A stretch of DNA of 64,000 bases. It comes from Mesostigma viride (lineage: Eukaryota; Streptophyta; Mesostigmatophyceae; Mesostigmatales; Mesostigmataceae). Position numbers and translations under genes: made by a program. Below the pieces are notes generated by a model, which searched no databases, was not told the origin of the DNA, and saw only the letters and a program-made list of their open reading frames with translations. The stretch spans positions 5,729,414-5,793,413 of the forward strand of contig RPFO01000175.1 of NCBI GenBank assembly GCA_009746045.1, in the 5' to 3' direction. Numbering within the stretch: position 1 is the first letter of the stretch; each line of letters begins with the position of its first letter. Shown here piece after piece: positions 11,430 through 49,083 of this stretch.

Positions 11430-11841
11430 GAACGAGGCATACATGGTACTCTTTATTGCATTTATAAAGGCTTTGACTACTGCTAATCAGAGGCGCCCGT
11501 CGAATTGATTGACAATTTTGTCGCGTTTGCGTGACATTATATCCTAGACTGTCACTTGAAAGACATATCCACAGCAATAGAGTACTCACGTGTGTGATCC
11601 ACTATATCATTTCAAATTAAACACGTGCTCCCGTTGGGAAGTCACGGAGCACCGGAGGGCTTTAATCCCTGAGTGTGAACAACGGGCAGGGGGGCAGACA
11701 CCCCCACTTCCCTCATGCCACAGGCATCATTTCAAAGGATAAACCTATAATCCTCTTCTGTTGGCTTTTTCAAAGGATAAGCCTGATCCTCTCTTGAGCA
11801 GGCTTGCCGAGCATACACACGGTGTTCGACCGCCATTGATT
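11430..11841. other. Region downstream of the glycosyltransferase gene
   Basis: No gene recognised. It has a piece (about 11600-11640, GTGCTCCCGTTGGGAAGTCA) related to the right arm of the TTAA hairpin element at 18560-18800, and a short duplicated TTTCAAAGGATAA motif near 11731 and 11770. Confidence 0.5.
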
Positions 11842-12660
11842 AATTATCAACATAACTCCGTTGGGAGTATATGTAGCACATATCCCAGAGAAGGGGCATA
11901 TGGCTTTTAATACATTCTGGGCTACTTCCTGCAAGGGTGCCAGGGATGTAAACGACACTTGCTCTAGGTGCAGCAAGGGCACCTGCACCACCATGATCTA
12001 TCGATCAGAGCCCAGCCCAACTAAGGGGGGCCCGTCATGGGGTGGAAGATGATTATATGGCTATACAATTAAGTAATTAATTAATTAGACTCGTGATCCC
12101 GTTGGGGAGTCACGGAGCATTAACCCCGATGGATGGATGGGTGCTAATAGTCCTACCGGTCTAATCTATCTACATCAGCTACATACTACATCGAGCTAAA
12201 AGCATTCTAATGACAACATCTATCTAGACAGCCGCTGCCCTATGGCTATACAAGGCTAGGGCATGGCTTCTCATCAGAGAGTGACTCTCTGTATAGGCAG
12301 GGCTGAGATAAATTTTTAATGCATCATCCATAGGTCCCGTTATAGGCGCAGGGCGTGGCTAAATTCTTAATGCATCATCCATGGGGGCCATTATGGGCGC
12401 ACATGCGCGTGGGCCGCGTGGTAGGCTCAGCCTTACTAATCTACACTACTGCTATATTCCTTAGACTGGGGTGGCAGGGGGTGCCTGCCAGGTCGACGTG
12501 GATGATTTTGATTGTGGTCGACGTGGATGATGTTCCCCCGCCAGTATACCGGTTTTCCCCCTTCGCTGTGCTGGACCGCCATGCGTCCAGGAATAGTTGT
12601 CTCACTCGCCAATTAAGGGTTGTTCGCTCGTTTAAAGGTGAAAATGAGAGGTGCGGTTTA
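11842..12660 (-). mobile_element. Degraded 3' copy (copy C) of the ORF1-only LINE-like element
   Basis: On the minus strand this matches the 3' part of the element at 16335-18545. Shared pieces are the 3' end CTCCCAACGGAGTTATGTT, the ATATGCCCCTTCTCTGGG-like block, the CACCTAGAGCAAGTGT-like block and the GAGAAGCCATGCCCTAG block. The tail is an AT-rich GATAATTAATCAAT run. It also contains a lone right arm of the TTAA hairpin element (about 12066-12140). The 5' boundary is uncertain. Confidence 0.6.
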
Positions 12661-13680
12661 ACACGGCACCACCACCTTTGAACATGACCGACTTGATCCA
12701 GCCAGCGCCAGCCGATTATTGAGACAATCCTTGATCAAGGAGACAACCAGCTTTACCATCATGGCACAGAATGAAATGGTGGACTCTGCTCCACTAAATG
12801 TAACACAGATCTTTAAACTGTTGTCGATCATTGACGACAGAACGGACTTATCAAATCCCGAGAGACAGTGGAAGCCTGGCCTTGTATTCTCCAGGAACTT
12901 GGACTGAGTGTGGTCGGTTCTCTTCAGTAGAGTGTAGGGTACTCCTAAAAGAATGTACAACGGGAGAGCTATGGTCCCGTTTTGGTTGGGAGCCGGTCTC
13001 TCTGCTTGATCGTACAGGCACAAGACGAATCCTGTCTACTGGATATATGGCTGTCCAATATCAGGGCTCCGCTTGCTCAACGTATACATCTACTGGCACT
13101 TGAAGGATCTCAGCGAGGACCGCGCAAGGTTCCGCGTGCTCTTCAAGGTCTCGGTCCTCACGGTGCTCACAAACTGCGCCGAGGCGGCATGGAGCCATGG
13201 ACGCTCACGGACGCTTGAGCTAGTCACCCGGGGCTGAACGTACGGCACAGTCACCAGGATGCTCCGACAGGTCCTGAACGTAGGGTTTTCCACGCATACT
13301 AGTAGGTCGTTCGAGTTTGTATCATGGTATATATATACCTTGCAACCGGGACCCGCTGCTGAAACCGGTGCTCAATGCCGCCCTTGTGATCGAGGCCTAC
13401 GCACATGCTCAGGACGCAGAGGCCTGCGGCCCAGAGTGCATCGCGAATGTACTGCGGCTGGCCTGGCTTGGCGTGTAGGTTATGCATGTGCATGCCGACA
13501 AGTGGCAATTGTTCGTGTAAGCCTGCCCTGCCAACTCGCGCTTGGCCGGTCGGCCGGCCCAGGCGCGGCGCGCCCGGTACCCCAATATTCGGTTCAAATA
13601 GGGTACTTCGTGGCTATTCGGTAGAAATGCCTGCATACCCCGGATCGTCCGAATTATCCGCCGAATATTTCCGAATAGAC
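12661..13680 (+). other. Unassigned stretch with two coding-like fragments (13018-13237 and 13341-13472)
   Basis: Two open stretches have protein-like composition. 13018-13234 contains GLRLLNVYIYWHLKDLSED then RFRVLFKVSVLTVLTNC; a possible acceptor GTACAG precedes it and a TGA ends it. 13341-13472 contains DPLLKPVLNAALVIEAYAHA and ends RLAWLGV then TAG. I do not recognise the protein. The first piece faintly resembles membrane-protein segments with aromatic-rich helices. They may be exons of a dead or distant gene. Confidence 0.2.
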
Positions 13681-13810
13681 AAACACTGTGTGCGTCTTAG
13701 AAAGACGAAGCGATTGTGATATTCACCACACCCGAATTTGGTCCCCAAACGTGAAAGTTATGGGCTCCGCCGTCAGCCATGGCTATCTCGTGGCTCGTGG
13801 CTCGTGGCTA
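13681..13810 (-). mobile_element. Isolated inverted fragment of the LINE-like 5' monomer
   Basis: The minus strand reads CCATGGCTGACGGCGGAGCC, then CATAACTTTCACGTTTG, then GTGAATATCACAATCG, closely matching monomer 2 of the plus-strand element (16518-16630). Confidence 0.7.
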
Positions 13811-13830
13811 CTATGCTGCCGAATCGGGCC

Positions 13831-14768
13831 CATAATAGGAGTACATGTACAAGGCCACGGTGCCGGCTAGGCCTTAAGTTATTCTACACTACTACTGCTG
13901 TAAATTCCCCTAATAAGCTGGAGGTGCTGGGGCCGCGGGGGCCGCTTGCCAGGGCTTGTGGCCGACGTAGATGGCCGCCCCCTTCCAGTACACCACGGCT
14001 TCCCCGCCGCGGTCTGCTGGAGCTGGAGGTACTGGTCGGCCATAGTAGCTCCCGTCGCCATTGTTGCTGCGCCAGGGTCAAGTCGTCGTCCAGGGTGTTC
14101 AAAGTGAGTCTTCTCGAGCCGCTTGCGGCATCGGAGAAAAGAAATCTTGTCCGCCGGGTTCTCAAAGATGAGAAGAAGCGGAGGCGCCCCGGCCGGCCTT
14201 ACCCCGCGAGCGGGGAAGAAGGCATTGGGCGGCCAGCTTGATCTCACCAATGAGGCCCATGCGACCAAGGATTTCTTTCTCAAGCGCCTGTGCAAGCTTC
14301 TCGGAATTTTCAACCTTCCACCTGGTCGAAGTTCTTGACGGCGATGACGTTAAGGCTGCACTTGTCGAGCTCGGCCTCCTCGCGGAGGTCGAGCGTTTGC
14401 TGCTGGAGCTGTGCTGCGACGGCGGAGGTGGTGGAGGTGGTGTGCATGTTGCTTAAGCATGTCGACCGCCGGCCCAGGTCGGGGTGGGATCGAGGGGCAT
14501 CGCCAGCCGGGCCAGCGGGGGCTGGCTTGGCGGCAATGTCCTAGCTTCAGTTCACCGCCTGTTCGGTGCATGAGGCCTGCAGTGTTTTGCAAGCACTCAA
14601 ATGGCGATGGCGTTGCATGTCCCTGAGGCGCTGGTCGATGTCGCGGATCGAGCTGGGCGGTGATGGCGTCGGAGGTGGGGGTGGTGCATGGCGGTGGAGG
14701 AGGCAAGGAGGGTGGAGGTGGCGGTGGAGATGGAGAGGAGGGGGAGCTCGGCAGCCAGCGTGCCGCCC
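13831..14768 (-). mobile_element. 5'-truncated copy A of the ORF1-only LINE-like element
   Basis: Read on the minus strand it matches 17262 to about 18170 of the plus-strand copy, from GGTLAAELP through the C-terminal ORF1 region (PADKISFLR-RKRLE, then Q-rich, then VGHKPW in a shifted frame). It starts abruptly at about 14768 inside a gag-like sequence, which fits a 5'-truncated target-primed insertion. Frames are broken. Confidence 0.65.
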
Positions 14769-15702
14769 ATATAGCACTGACGGATCTTCGCCCTTATGTT
14801 GGTAAACGTCTCCACGTATTGTGGTAACGTCAAACCCGCCTGTGTACAGTTGGCTAAAGCATCCCTGTCCAGACTGAAGCTGGTCCTGGGGAAGCAAGAA
14901 GCGTCGAAAAGACAGCATGAGGGAGGGTAAATCCTTGCAAATGTTAGCTGCTGGGGAACGCAAAAACTCGTCAAACCTGTCTGCTGCACTGTCGCTCATT
15001 CGCTGACGGACCATTTTCTTCTGGATATCCAGGGAAAGTCGTTCTTCCGCTCTCTTGCCATAGTTGGCGAAATGGATAGCGAACACATCCTGAAATCGAG
15101 TAGAGAAATGATCAAAACTGCGGTCACTGAGTAAGATTGGTGAGCGATAGCTTGTCTACAGATTCAATTTTTGGAAAAGGCGGAGCTGAACCTTGATGTG
15201 GCGGCAGAGTGACCGTCACGGGGACGTCGCTGGCGGGCGTGGTGAAGGTGACCGATGTCGTCTACTACGAGGGATCCTGTCTCTCACTATCCTGCGTCGC
15301 ATTCCCCGTAGCAACTGTGGCATGATAAGGTAGAACCCCTCTGTCACCCAACCTAGGAGCCTCTCTCCCCACTCCAGCAACCATCTCGTGAACGCATGGC
15401 CGCCTCCTCATCCGCAATCCTCTGACGTAGTCTTCCCACATCCTGTTCCACCTCCAGTCCACCATCTTTCTATACATCGCTGCGTGTTGTTCATCATGTT
15501 GTAGTCTGATCTTGGCTGCTGAGAGGCGGTCTGCTGCTAATCGGGCCCCGTCTCGTCCTGGCGTGGTATTAACAGGAAAGAAAAATGGCGACGATGCACT
15601 AGTAGGCACCGGAGTTCGCTCGCTTGGAATCCTGGGCGACAGCGACCCTCCACCTCGACCCACGCCGGTTAGAGATGGCTCGCCTGGTTGGAGACCAGAC
15701 AC
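14769..15702 (-). pseudogene. LTR-retrotransposon gag-like remnant
   Basis: Minus-strand frames contain FAIHFANYGKRAEERLSLD, SDSAADRFDEFLRSP, DLPSLMLSFRRFLLPQDQLQ and, in another frame, ANCTQAGLTLPQYVETFTNI, which is typical gag helical sequence. The upstream part (15702-15265) encodes a Pro/Ser-rich N-terminus of unknown type. It lies downstream of the LTR and PBS at 16117-16322 and is cut at 14768 by copy A. The assignment rests on context and sequence character, not on a catalytic motif. Confidence 0.45.
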
Positions 15703-16116
15703 AATGACAGAAAACTTAGGCCTGACGGACGAGGCCCGCCTCGATCACTTCAGACATAGAAGTACGGTTAAAATCAAGTTGACGCCGTGGAGTATGGGTA
15801 GTTCGCTCAGCACCTTCCCTAGCAATAGGTGGAAGAGATGAAGATGGATCGCCTGCACCTGGATCAGTAGGGGGTGAAGGTGATTGTGTCTTCTAACTAC
15901 TCATACTACCACATGAGGTCGCGATCGTCTACCTAGTAGAAGCACGGTTACGGCTGACTTCCAGTGTTAAATAGCAAGACAGTCACATAAGGATATGTTT
16001 CTCTCTGTATCACCATAAGTTTTCCGCAACTCCATGATTCTTCCCGGATGGCAGACATCTTTCCAACACGGTACTACCCGGAAGGGTACGACTCAAGAGA
16101 AACACCGAAGTAGAGA
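15703..16116 (-). other. Leader between LTR/PBS and gag-like remnant
   Basis: About 400 bp with no recognisable ORF; its position fits the 5' leader of the minus-strand LTR element. Confidence 0.35.
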
Positions 16117-16130
16117 TCCTCCGATACCAA
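16117..16130 (-). other. Putative primer-binding site (initiator Met tRNA type)
   Basis: Immediately after the LTR end the minus strand reads TTGGTATCGGAG. This differs at one position from the common PBS TTGGTATCAGAG, which is complementary to initiator methionine tRNA. Confidence 0.6.
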
Positions 16131-16322
16131 TGTAACGACTAAAAATGATCATCAACATAATCCATAGTCCAAATATGATTATATGAAAGACCTTTTACCT
16201 GCCTGTGGGGGCTCCGCGTGTGACCAAGTATGGCATTCATAGCGATTCGGGCCGCGGTGCCCACACCCCTGTTACTAGGACCTAGATAGCTTAATATACC
16301 ATCCATTCCACGGTAGAGGACA
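16131..16322 (-). mobile_element. Putative 5' LTR (192 bp, TGT...ACA)
   Basis: On the minus strand it begins TGTCCTCTACC and ends GTCGTTACA, directly followed by the PBS. The 5' limit is set only by the TG dinucleotide; no second LTR or target duplication is visible because the element is truncated. Confidence 0.5.
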
Positions 16323-16349
16323 TGGGGGGTGAAAATGGCTGACGGCGGT

Positions 16350-16640
16350 ATGGCTGACGGCGGAGCTCAGATCTTTTGCGTCTGAGCCCCAAATTCGGTC
16401 AGACCACTTGCATTCGATGCGCTTTATTCAGACGTACACGCCAGTATAATCGGTTACGGCTGAAACGCAGTATTGCCAAAGTTATCACGTGACAAGGCCA
16501 CGAGCCACGAGATAGCCATGGCTGACGGCGGAGCTCATAACTTTCACGTTTGAGCACCGAATTTAGCCGTGAATATCACAATCGACGCGTCTTTCTACGA
16601 CGCACATGCTGATATAATTTTCCGAAGCTAATACGCGATA
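16350..16640 (+). promoter_or_regulatory. Two tandem 5' promoter-like monomers with conserved TATAAT
   Basis: Both start ATGGCTGACGGCGGAGCTCA (16350 and 16518, period 168 bp) and align over about 125 bp at roughly 60 percent. TATAAT is kept at 16445-16450 and 16613-16618, exactly one period apart. A third partial start (GGCTGACGGCGG) precedes them at about 16337. Confidence 0.6.
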
Positions 16641-16644
16641 TACG

Positions 16645-18104
16645 ATGAGCAAACGCCCATCGACGCATTGAACGCAGCCTGACGGCTGCGCTCGGCAATG
16701 AAAATACGTCTGCAGCTCCGGCTGCAGCTTCGCCATCAGGGCCGGCCCGCAGTGGTGACACTAGTCGCGCACTGGTGGTCGCCCAGAACCCTCCCGGGCT
16801 TTCCTCGCCCTCTGCATCGCCTGACCCAAAGCGCAGTCGCCCAGGCGCACCTGGCTGGTCTGAGCGTGATTTTGACATTGATCAGCTCTTTGCCGAATTC
16901 GACGTCAACAGGCCTGCCTTTTTCGCATTGCCATCCATCAAAATACTGGAGCTCGTGTTTTACGGGTCCCACGCCTCATTGCTGGCCCTGTGCGAGCAAT
17001 TCCATTCCAGAACCCACCTTTTCCGCAATGGAGCTGACGGCAAGTTTTCCGACCGCGTATCTGACGCCCCTTCTTCGGCCAACATGGCCGGCTGGTCTCG
17101 CCCCCGCCTTCAGCTCGCAGCTCTCTTTACCCTCACTAAGCGCTCGGCCGCGGACCTATACCTGCAACCCGCCACCATTACCGAATCCACCTTCCTCCGC
17201 CACCTCCACGACGCCCTCTCACAGCACGTGACGCCCCTTGCTGCAGATGTGGCAGCTGTGGGGCGCACGCTGGCTGCTGAGCTCCCCACCATCCCCACCG
17301 CCACCGCCACCCTCCTCGCCTCCACCCCCACCCCCCCCTCCGCCTCCACGGACTCCATCACCGCCCAGCTCCGCGACATCGACCAGCGTCTTAGGGACAA
17401 TGCCATCGCTATCGAGGTCCTGCAGAACACCGCAGGCCTCACCGCCCAGGCGGTGAAGGACATTGCCGCAAAGCCAGCCCCTGCTGGCCTGGCCGGCGAT
17501 GCTCCTCCCATCACGACCTGGGCGGACATGCTTAAGCAACATACCACCTCCACCACCTCCGCCGTCGCAGCCCAGCTCCAACTGCAGACGCTTGACCTCC
17601 GCGAGGAGGCCGAGCTCGCCAAGCGCAGCCTCAACGCCATACTCAAGAACTTCGACATGGTGGAAGGTGAGAATTCCGAGAAGCTTGCACGTGCGTTTGA
17701 GAGCAAAATCCTTGCACGCATGGGCCTCCTTGGTGAGACTCTCACCAAGCTAAGTTAAGCTGACCGCCCACCGCCTCCCCCGCGCGCGGGGTAAGGCAGG
17801 GGCGCCTCCGCTTCTTCTCATCTTTGACAGCCCAGCGGACAAGATTTCGTTTCTCAGACGCCGCAAGCGGCTCGAGAACACTCCCTTCACCGTGGACGAC
17901 GACTTGACCCTGGCGCAGCAACAACGGCGACGGGAGCTATGGCCGACCTACCTCCAGCTCCGGCAGACCAAGGCGGGCCAGCCGCGGTGTACTGGAAGGG
18001 GGCGGCCATCTACGTCGGCCACAAGCCCTGGCACGCGACCCCCTCGACCACCGCGGCCCCAGCGACTCCAGCAGCCCCAGCCTAGGGGAATACAGCAGCA
18101 GTAG
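16645..18104 (+). pseudogene. LINE-like ORF1 (gag-like, L1 ORF1p-type C-terminus), frameshifted
   Basis: ATG at 16645 opens a short frame (MSKRPSTH, stop); the main frame is open from 16649 to 17758. The main frame has a charged N-terminus with SPDPKRSRPGAPGW, an Ala/Thr/Pro linker, then heptad-like helices (QLRDIDQRLRD, LREEAELAKRSLNAILKNFD). After the stop at 17756-17758 another frame continues with KISFLRRRKRLENTPF, DDLTLAQQQRRRELWP and, shifted again, AVYWKGAAIYVGHKPW. This suits the C-terminal RNA-binding domain of L1-type ORF1 proteins, with at least two frame breaks. Confidence 0.55.
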
Positions 18105-18559
18105 TGTAGAATAGTTAGACAGTGGCCTTGTACATGCCCGCCTACTACAGGCACTATACCAGCTGAGCCTAGCCTTTTTAGTCATGTACATGTGTGCCTA
18201 TGATGTGTGCCTATGATGAGCCACCCTCCGGATGATGCCTAGCTTTATTTAATTATGCAGTGCCCATGCAGGGGGTCACTCCCTGCTGAGAAGCCATGCC
18301 CTAGCTCTTGTATAGCTGTGCTGATCTTCCCCACCTATGACAGGCTCCCCTTAGCTGGGTGTTGCCTGAAACTCTGGGTGGTGCAGGTGCCCTAGTGCAC
18401 CTAGAGCAAGTGTTGTTTACATTCCCACCCTTGCAGGAAGTAGCTTAGAATGTATGATAGGCCATATGCCCCTTTCTCTGGGCTATGTGCTACATATCCT
18501 CCCAACGGAGTTATGTTACAATTCAATTCAATTCAATCCATTCCATCCCATGTTCCCCT

Positions 18560-18800
18560 CCCACTGAGGACTTATGCTCACGTGACGCAGTCACGTGTCT
18601 ATTAATTAATTAATTAATTACCTGGGTTGCTTTCTTGAGTCACAGATCTTCAAGTATCCGAGCAACGTTGAGATGGAGATTCCACAGCACGTGATTTAGG
18701 GAACCACACCCCTTGTAGACACAAATTAATTAATTAATTAGACTCGTGCTCCCGTTGGGGAGTCACGGAGCATTAACCCCGATGGATGGATGGATGACAC
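18560..18800. mobile_element. Hairpin-like small element with (TTAA)n arms
   Basis: The left arm (ACTTATGCTCACGTGACGCA, then GTCACGTGTCTATTAATTAA) and right arm (TTAATTAGACTCGTGCTCCC, then GTTGGGGAGTCACGGAGCATTAA) are imperfect inverted repeats around about 100 bp. Left-arm pieces recur at about 11065-11112 and right-arm pieces at about 11605-11640 and 12066-12140. It looks like a MITE-type family; target duplications were not resolved. Confidence 0.45.
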
Positions 18801-20255
18801 AAAGACAAGCTTGTACCTAGACGACCTCTGTGGAACTGAAGGTAGTCTAGTTTCAAAGGGCTCTTATTCTGATTTGGCACGCCGCAAAGGCGAAAATTGG
18901 CTCTTATGAATGGACAACAAAGACAAGCTTTATTATACCATGATGGATAAAAACCAACATAGCAACAATGGCGACCCCACGTCCTTGATATCGACGTGCT
19001 TGTCGAGCATGCCCCAACCTTAGCTTGAAGAGAACCAATCAGAATCATGGAATTCTAAACAAGATCTTCGTATCCATCCTAGTCACACAAAACAGAACAA
19101 CACCACAAACAGCCTGGCAGAATCTATACATGAGATCCTAAATCTGTAGTAAGCACTGAAGTCCCAAAGGAGCATTTAAGACTTGGTAGCACCGACCAAC
19201 AAACTACAACCCCACGTGGATCAGGCCACGACCAATGAGGGCTTCTAACAGTCGGTTGATAAAGTACAAGCTCCAAGTACCACCGTCTTAGAAATCTCAT
19301 AACTTTCTCAATACTGATCCAAAAGTCTTCGAATAAAAGCCAAACGTTCACAAAACAAAGGATGTAACAACAAATCATATTTGCTTGTTACACTGACCAA
19401 ACTAATCTATTTTAGGAATTTTTATAAAAGAGACAACCAGCGCAGGCCAGAAATCGGGAGAATCCGGACCATGGTAGCTCGAGCCTGCCGTTATCTTTTC
19501 CGCGTTTTCGAGTCGTTCAGGATGATGAAGATGAATGGTGATGGAAATGTGTATCCTTGTGCATTGAAATTATGGCTGGCTTACGTGTGGAGCGACTACA
19601 TAGATGACCTAGACGGTGGGGCCGGAAACAGCATGCTTGATCAGGGCGTGTGTTTCGAGCCTAGCTGGCCGGGAGTGTCTAGTGGTGAGCACCATTGCTG
19701 CGATCGCTCTCCCACCATTTAGGAGGAAATACCCGCAAATGGAAAACCACTGAAAAGGTCTAGCTAGTCAGTCATCACGTTAGCCATGCCGGCATGATTC
19801 CAAACGTCCAAGAACTGCACACGGTGCAAAGGCAAAAAGACGGAGGACAGCACTTTCAAATGTGCGGCGGGAACCAAAAGCCCGCGGATGCCAGAAAACA
19901 TCGTGTTGCGGCAGCGACGCGACGATGTGGACAACGAATCCAGTGCCAAGCTCGGAACGGCCGCAAAGGAGATCTGGCATCACAGGGTTCAGATGTGCGG
20001 AGATACTATGCGATCCAGCCGGTCCACGACCTGTTTGTAGAGCTTGTGCCAAGGGGCAGCACCGAACAGACCTTGTTTATGCCCAAACAAGGGTTAGGGC
20101 CATAACAACAAGGCTTTGCATGGGACTTCGACCCACAATTGCATGGTCCACAAGTGACAAATAAAACACTCCGCCTCCATCAGCGAATTCGAGTAAAAGT
20201 GGATGCCAATAATTGCCACCCATAATACAACCCATAAACATGTACGTTGACACAA
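18801..20255. other. Intergenic region 3' of the protease gene, no gene recognised
   Basis: ACAAAGACAAGCTT occurs twice (about 18798 and 18919). Several 60-100-residue open frames exist on both strands but none has a recognisable domain or start context. The 3' UTR of the protease gene should lie just below 20256. Confidence 0.4.
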
Positions 20256-47768
<27,513 letters not shown>

Positions 47769-49083
47769 TCTCTCGCCTCAACCGCTGGTACAGGAAAGGA
47801 GGCACAATGCGTCAAACTACCGCGGCGACGCGGCCATGCCGTGGCTAGACGCGGCACCTAGCCTATTCCGCGAGGGAGGCCTCGTGCGGTCTTGAAGAAG
47901 TTGCCGGCCGCGTACTTCCCTCTGCCACCGCTGGATAGTTGATAGGATTGCATAATCAATATATCACGTTATTCACGTAACGTCGGACGTTACTCGGGTC
48001 GTTGGGCTGTTGTTGTTGTTGCCCACGCCGTTCAAACTTCGGGGAAATGGGTATATTTTATTAGCCACGCCATTCAAACTCAACTCAACGCCGCACAGGC
48101 GCACACTAGCACTTGGGCAGCAGTCGTTGGGCTGTAGCGGGCACACAATCTTTGCCGAATTTCCCATTAGTCGAGTGGTTACAATGTACCTCTTCGTTCG
48201 ACGTAGATGTACCTCCATCAATATCAGTTACTGAGTTTAGCGTGGGGCGTGCAGGAGCTGCAGGACTGCAGGCAACATCTAGTGGTAGTTGACCAACAAA
48301 CCTGAGGATGACCAACAAAACCACTGACGGACCTGACTGACTGATGAAAGCCGAAACTAGAAGGACAAATATTGAATAATGTTTCCATATTGAACCGACC
48401 TGCCAAACTAACTAACCCTGGCTATGGTGGCCCTGACGGCGGACGAGATAGCACCTTACGTAGTAATCTAAACGCGAAACAAAGGACAGATTCGGATTCA
48501 GCACGAAAAGGTACGTCTAGCCGTCTCTTTTGAGGGGCGGAAAAGCTAGCCGTCACTTGAAACGTGTGGGTAGAAGGAGCAGGCCTTACGAAATTCGTAA
48601 GTCCGCCCCTCGCCTCACTGTTTCTAGTGACGGCTACCCCATTATGGCATTCGGTCAGTGAGCCACGGCTCGGATTCGAAAACCCATCGGCAGGATGGAC
48701 TTGGCCTGGGCCCCTCCACCTGGGTGGGCGAGTAGTCTCCTTGGAGCGTGACCTCCTGTACCCTCGGTTACCCTTTCACAGGCGCAATGACTATGGAATA
48801 GTTATCGCCACACTAGGTGATCCGCTATCACCAAGACACCTCCATAACGACTTTTCTCAATACCTGCTGCCATTACCCAAACGTGGGTGTAATGCAGCCT
48901 TTCCAATCGCTTTGGTTCTGCTCACAGCACACTGCACAGTAGGTCTCTCTTTTAATGACTATCTCACGCCCACGCCCTGTCATGTTGTGCCGTGTCTTTC
49001 ACCTTTCGCAGGTCCAATCTCACCACGCCATGGGGACCTACACGGAACCTACCCGGCCTGGTCCGCTGGAGCCCTGCAATGAC
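47769..49083. other. Region upstream of the protease gene and 5' of the LINE copy
   Basis: No gene recognised. A GTTGTTGTTGTT run lies at about 48009-48020. GGGGAAATGGGTATATTTTA at about 48040 is the inverse of the sequence ending the LINE copy at about 53573-53605, so it may be a LINE 3' fragment. The open frame 48564-49082 is not similar to LINE ORF1. Confidence 0.4.

Larger units (their letters stand above)
16335..18545 (+). mobile_element. ORF1-only LINE-like element, copy B (longest copy)
   Basis: Two diverged 5' monomers (16350-16517 and 16518 to about 16640) are followed by an ORF1 (16645-18104), a roughly 400-bp 3' UTR, and a tail of (AATTC)n at about 18519-18536. The 3' UTR matches copy C and the ORF matches copy A, both inverted. 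No endonuclease or RT follows ORF1, so movement would need another element's enzymes, as for half-L1 elements. Confidence 0.6.

Noticed and set aside
48564-49083. LINE ORF1 upstream of LINE copy 1
   Set aside because: The open frame there shows no RRM, zinc knuckle or similarity to ORF1 of copy 2.
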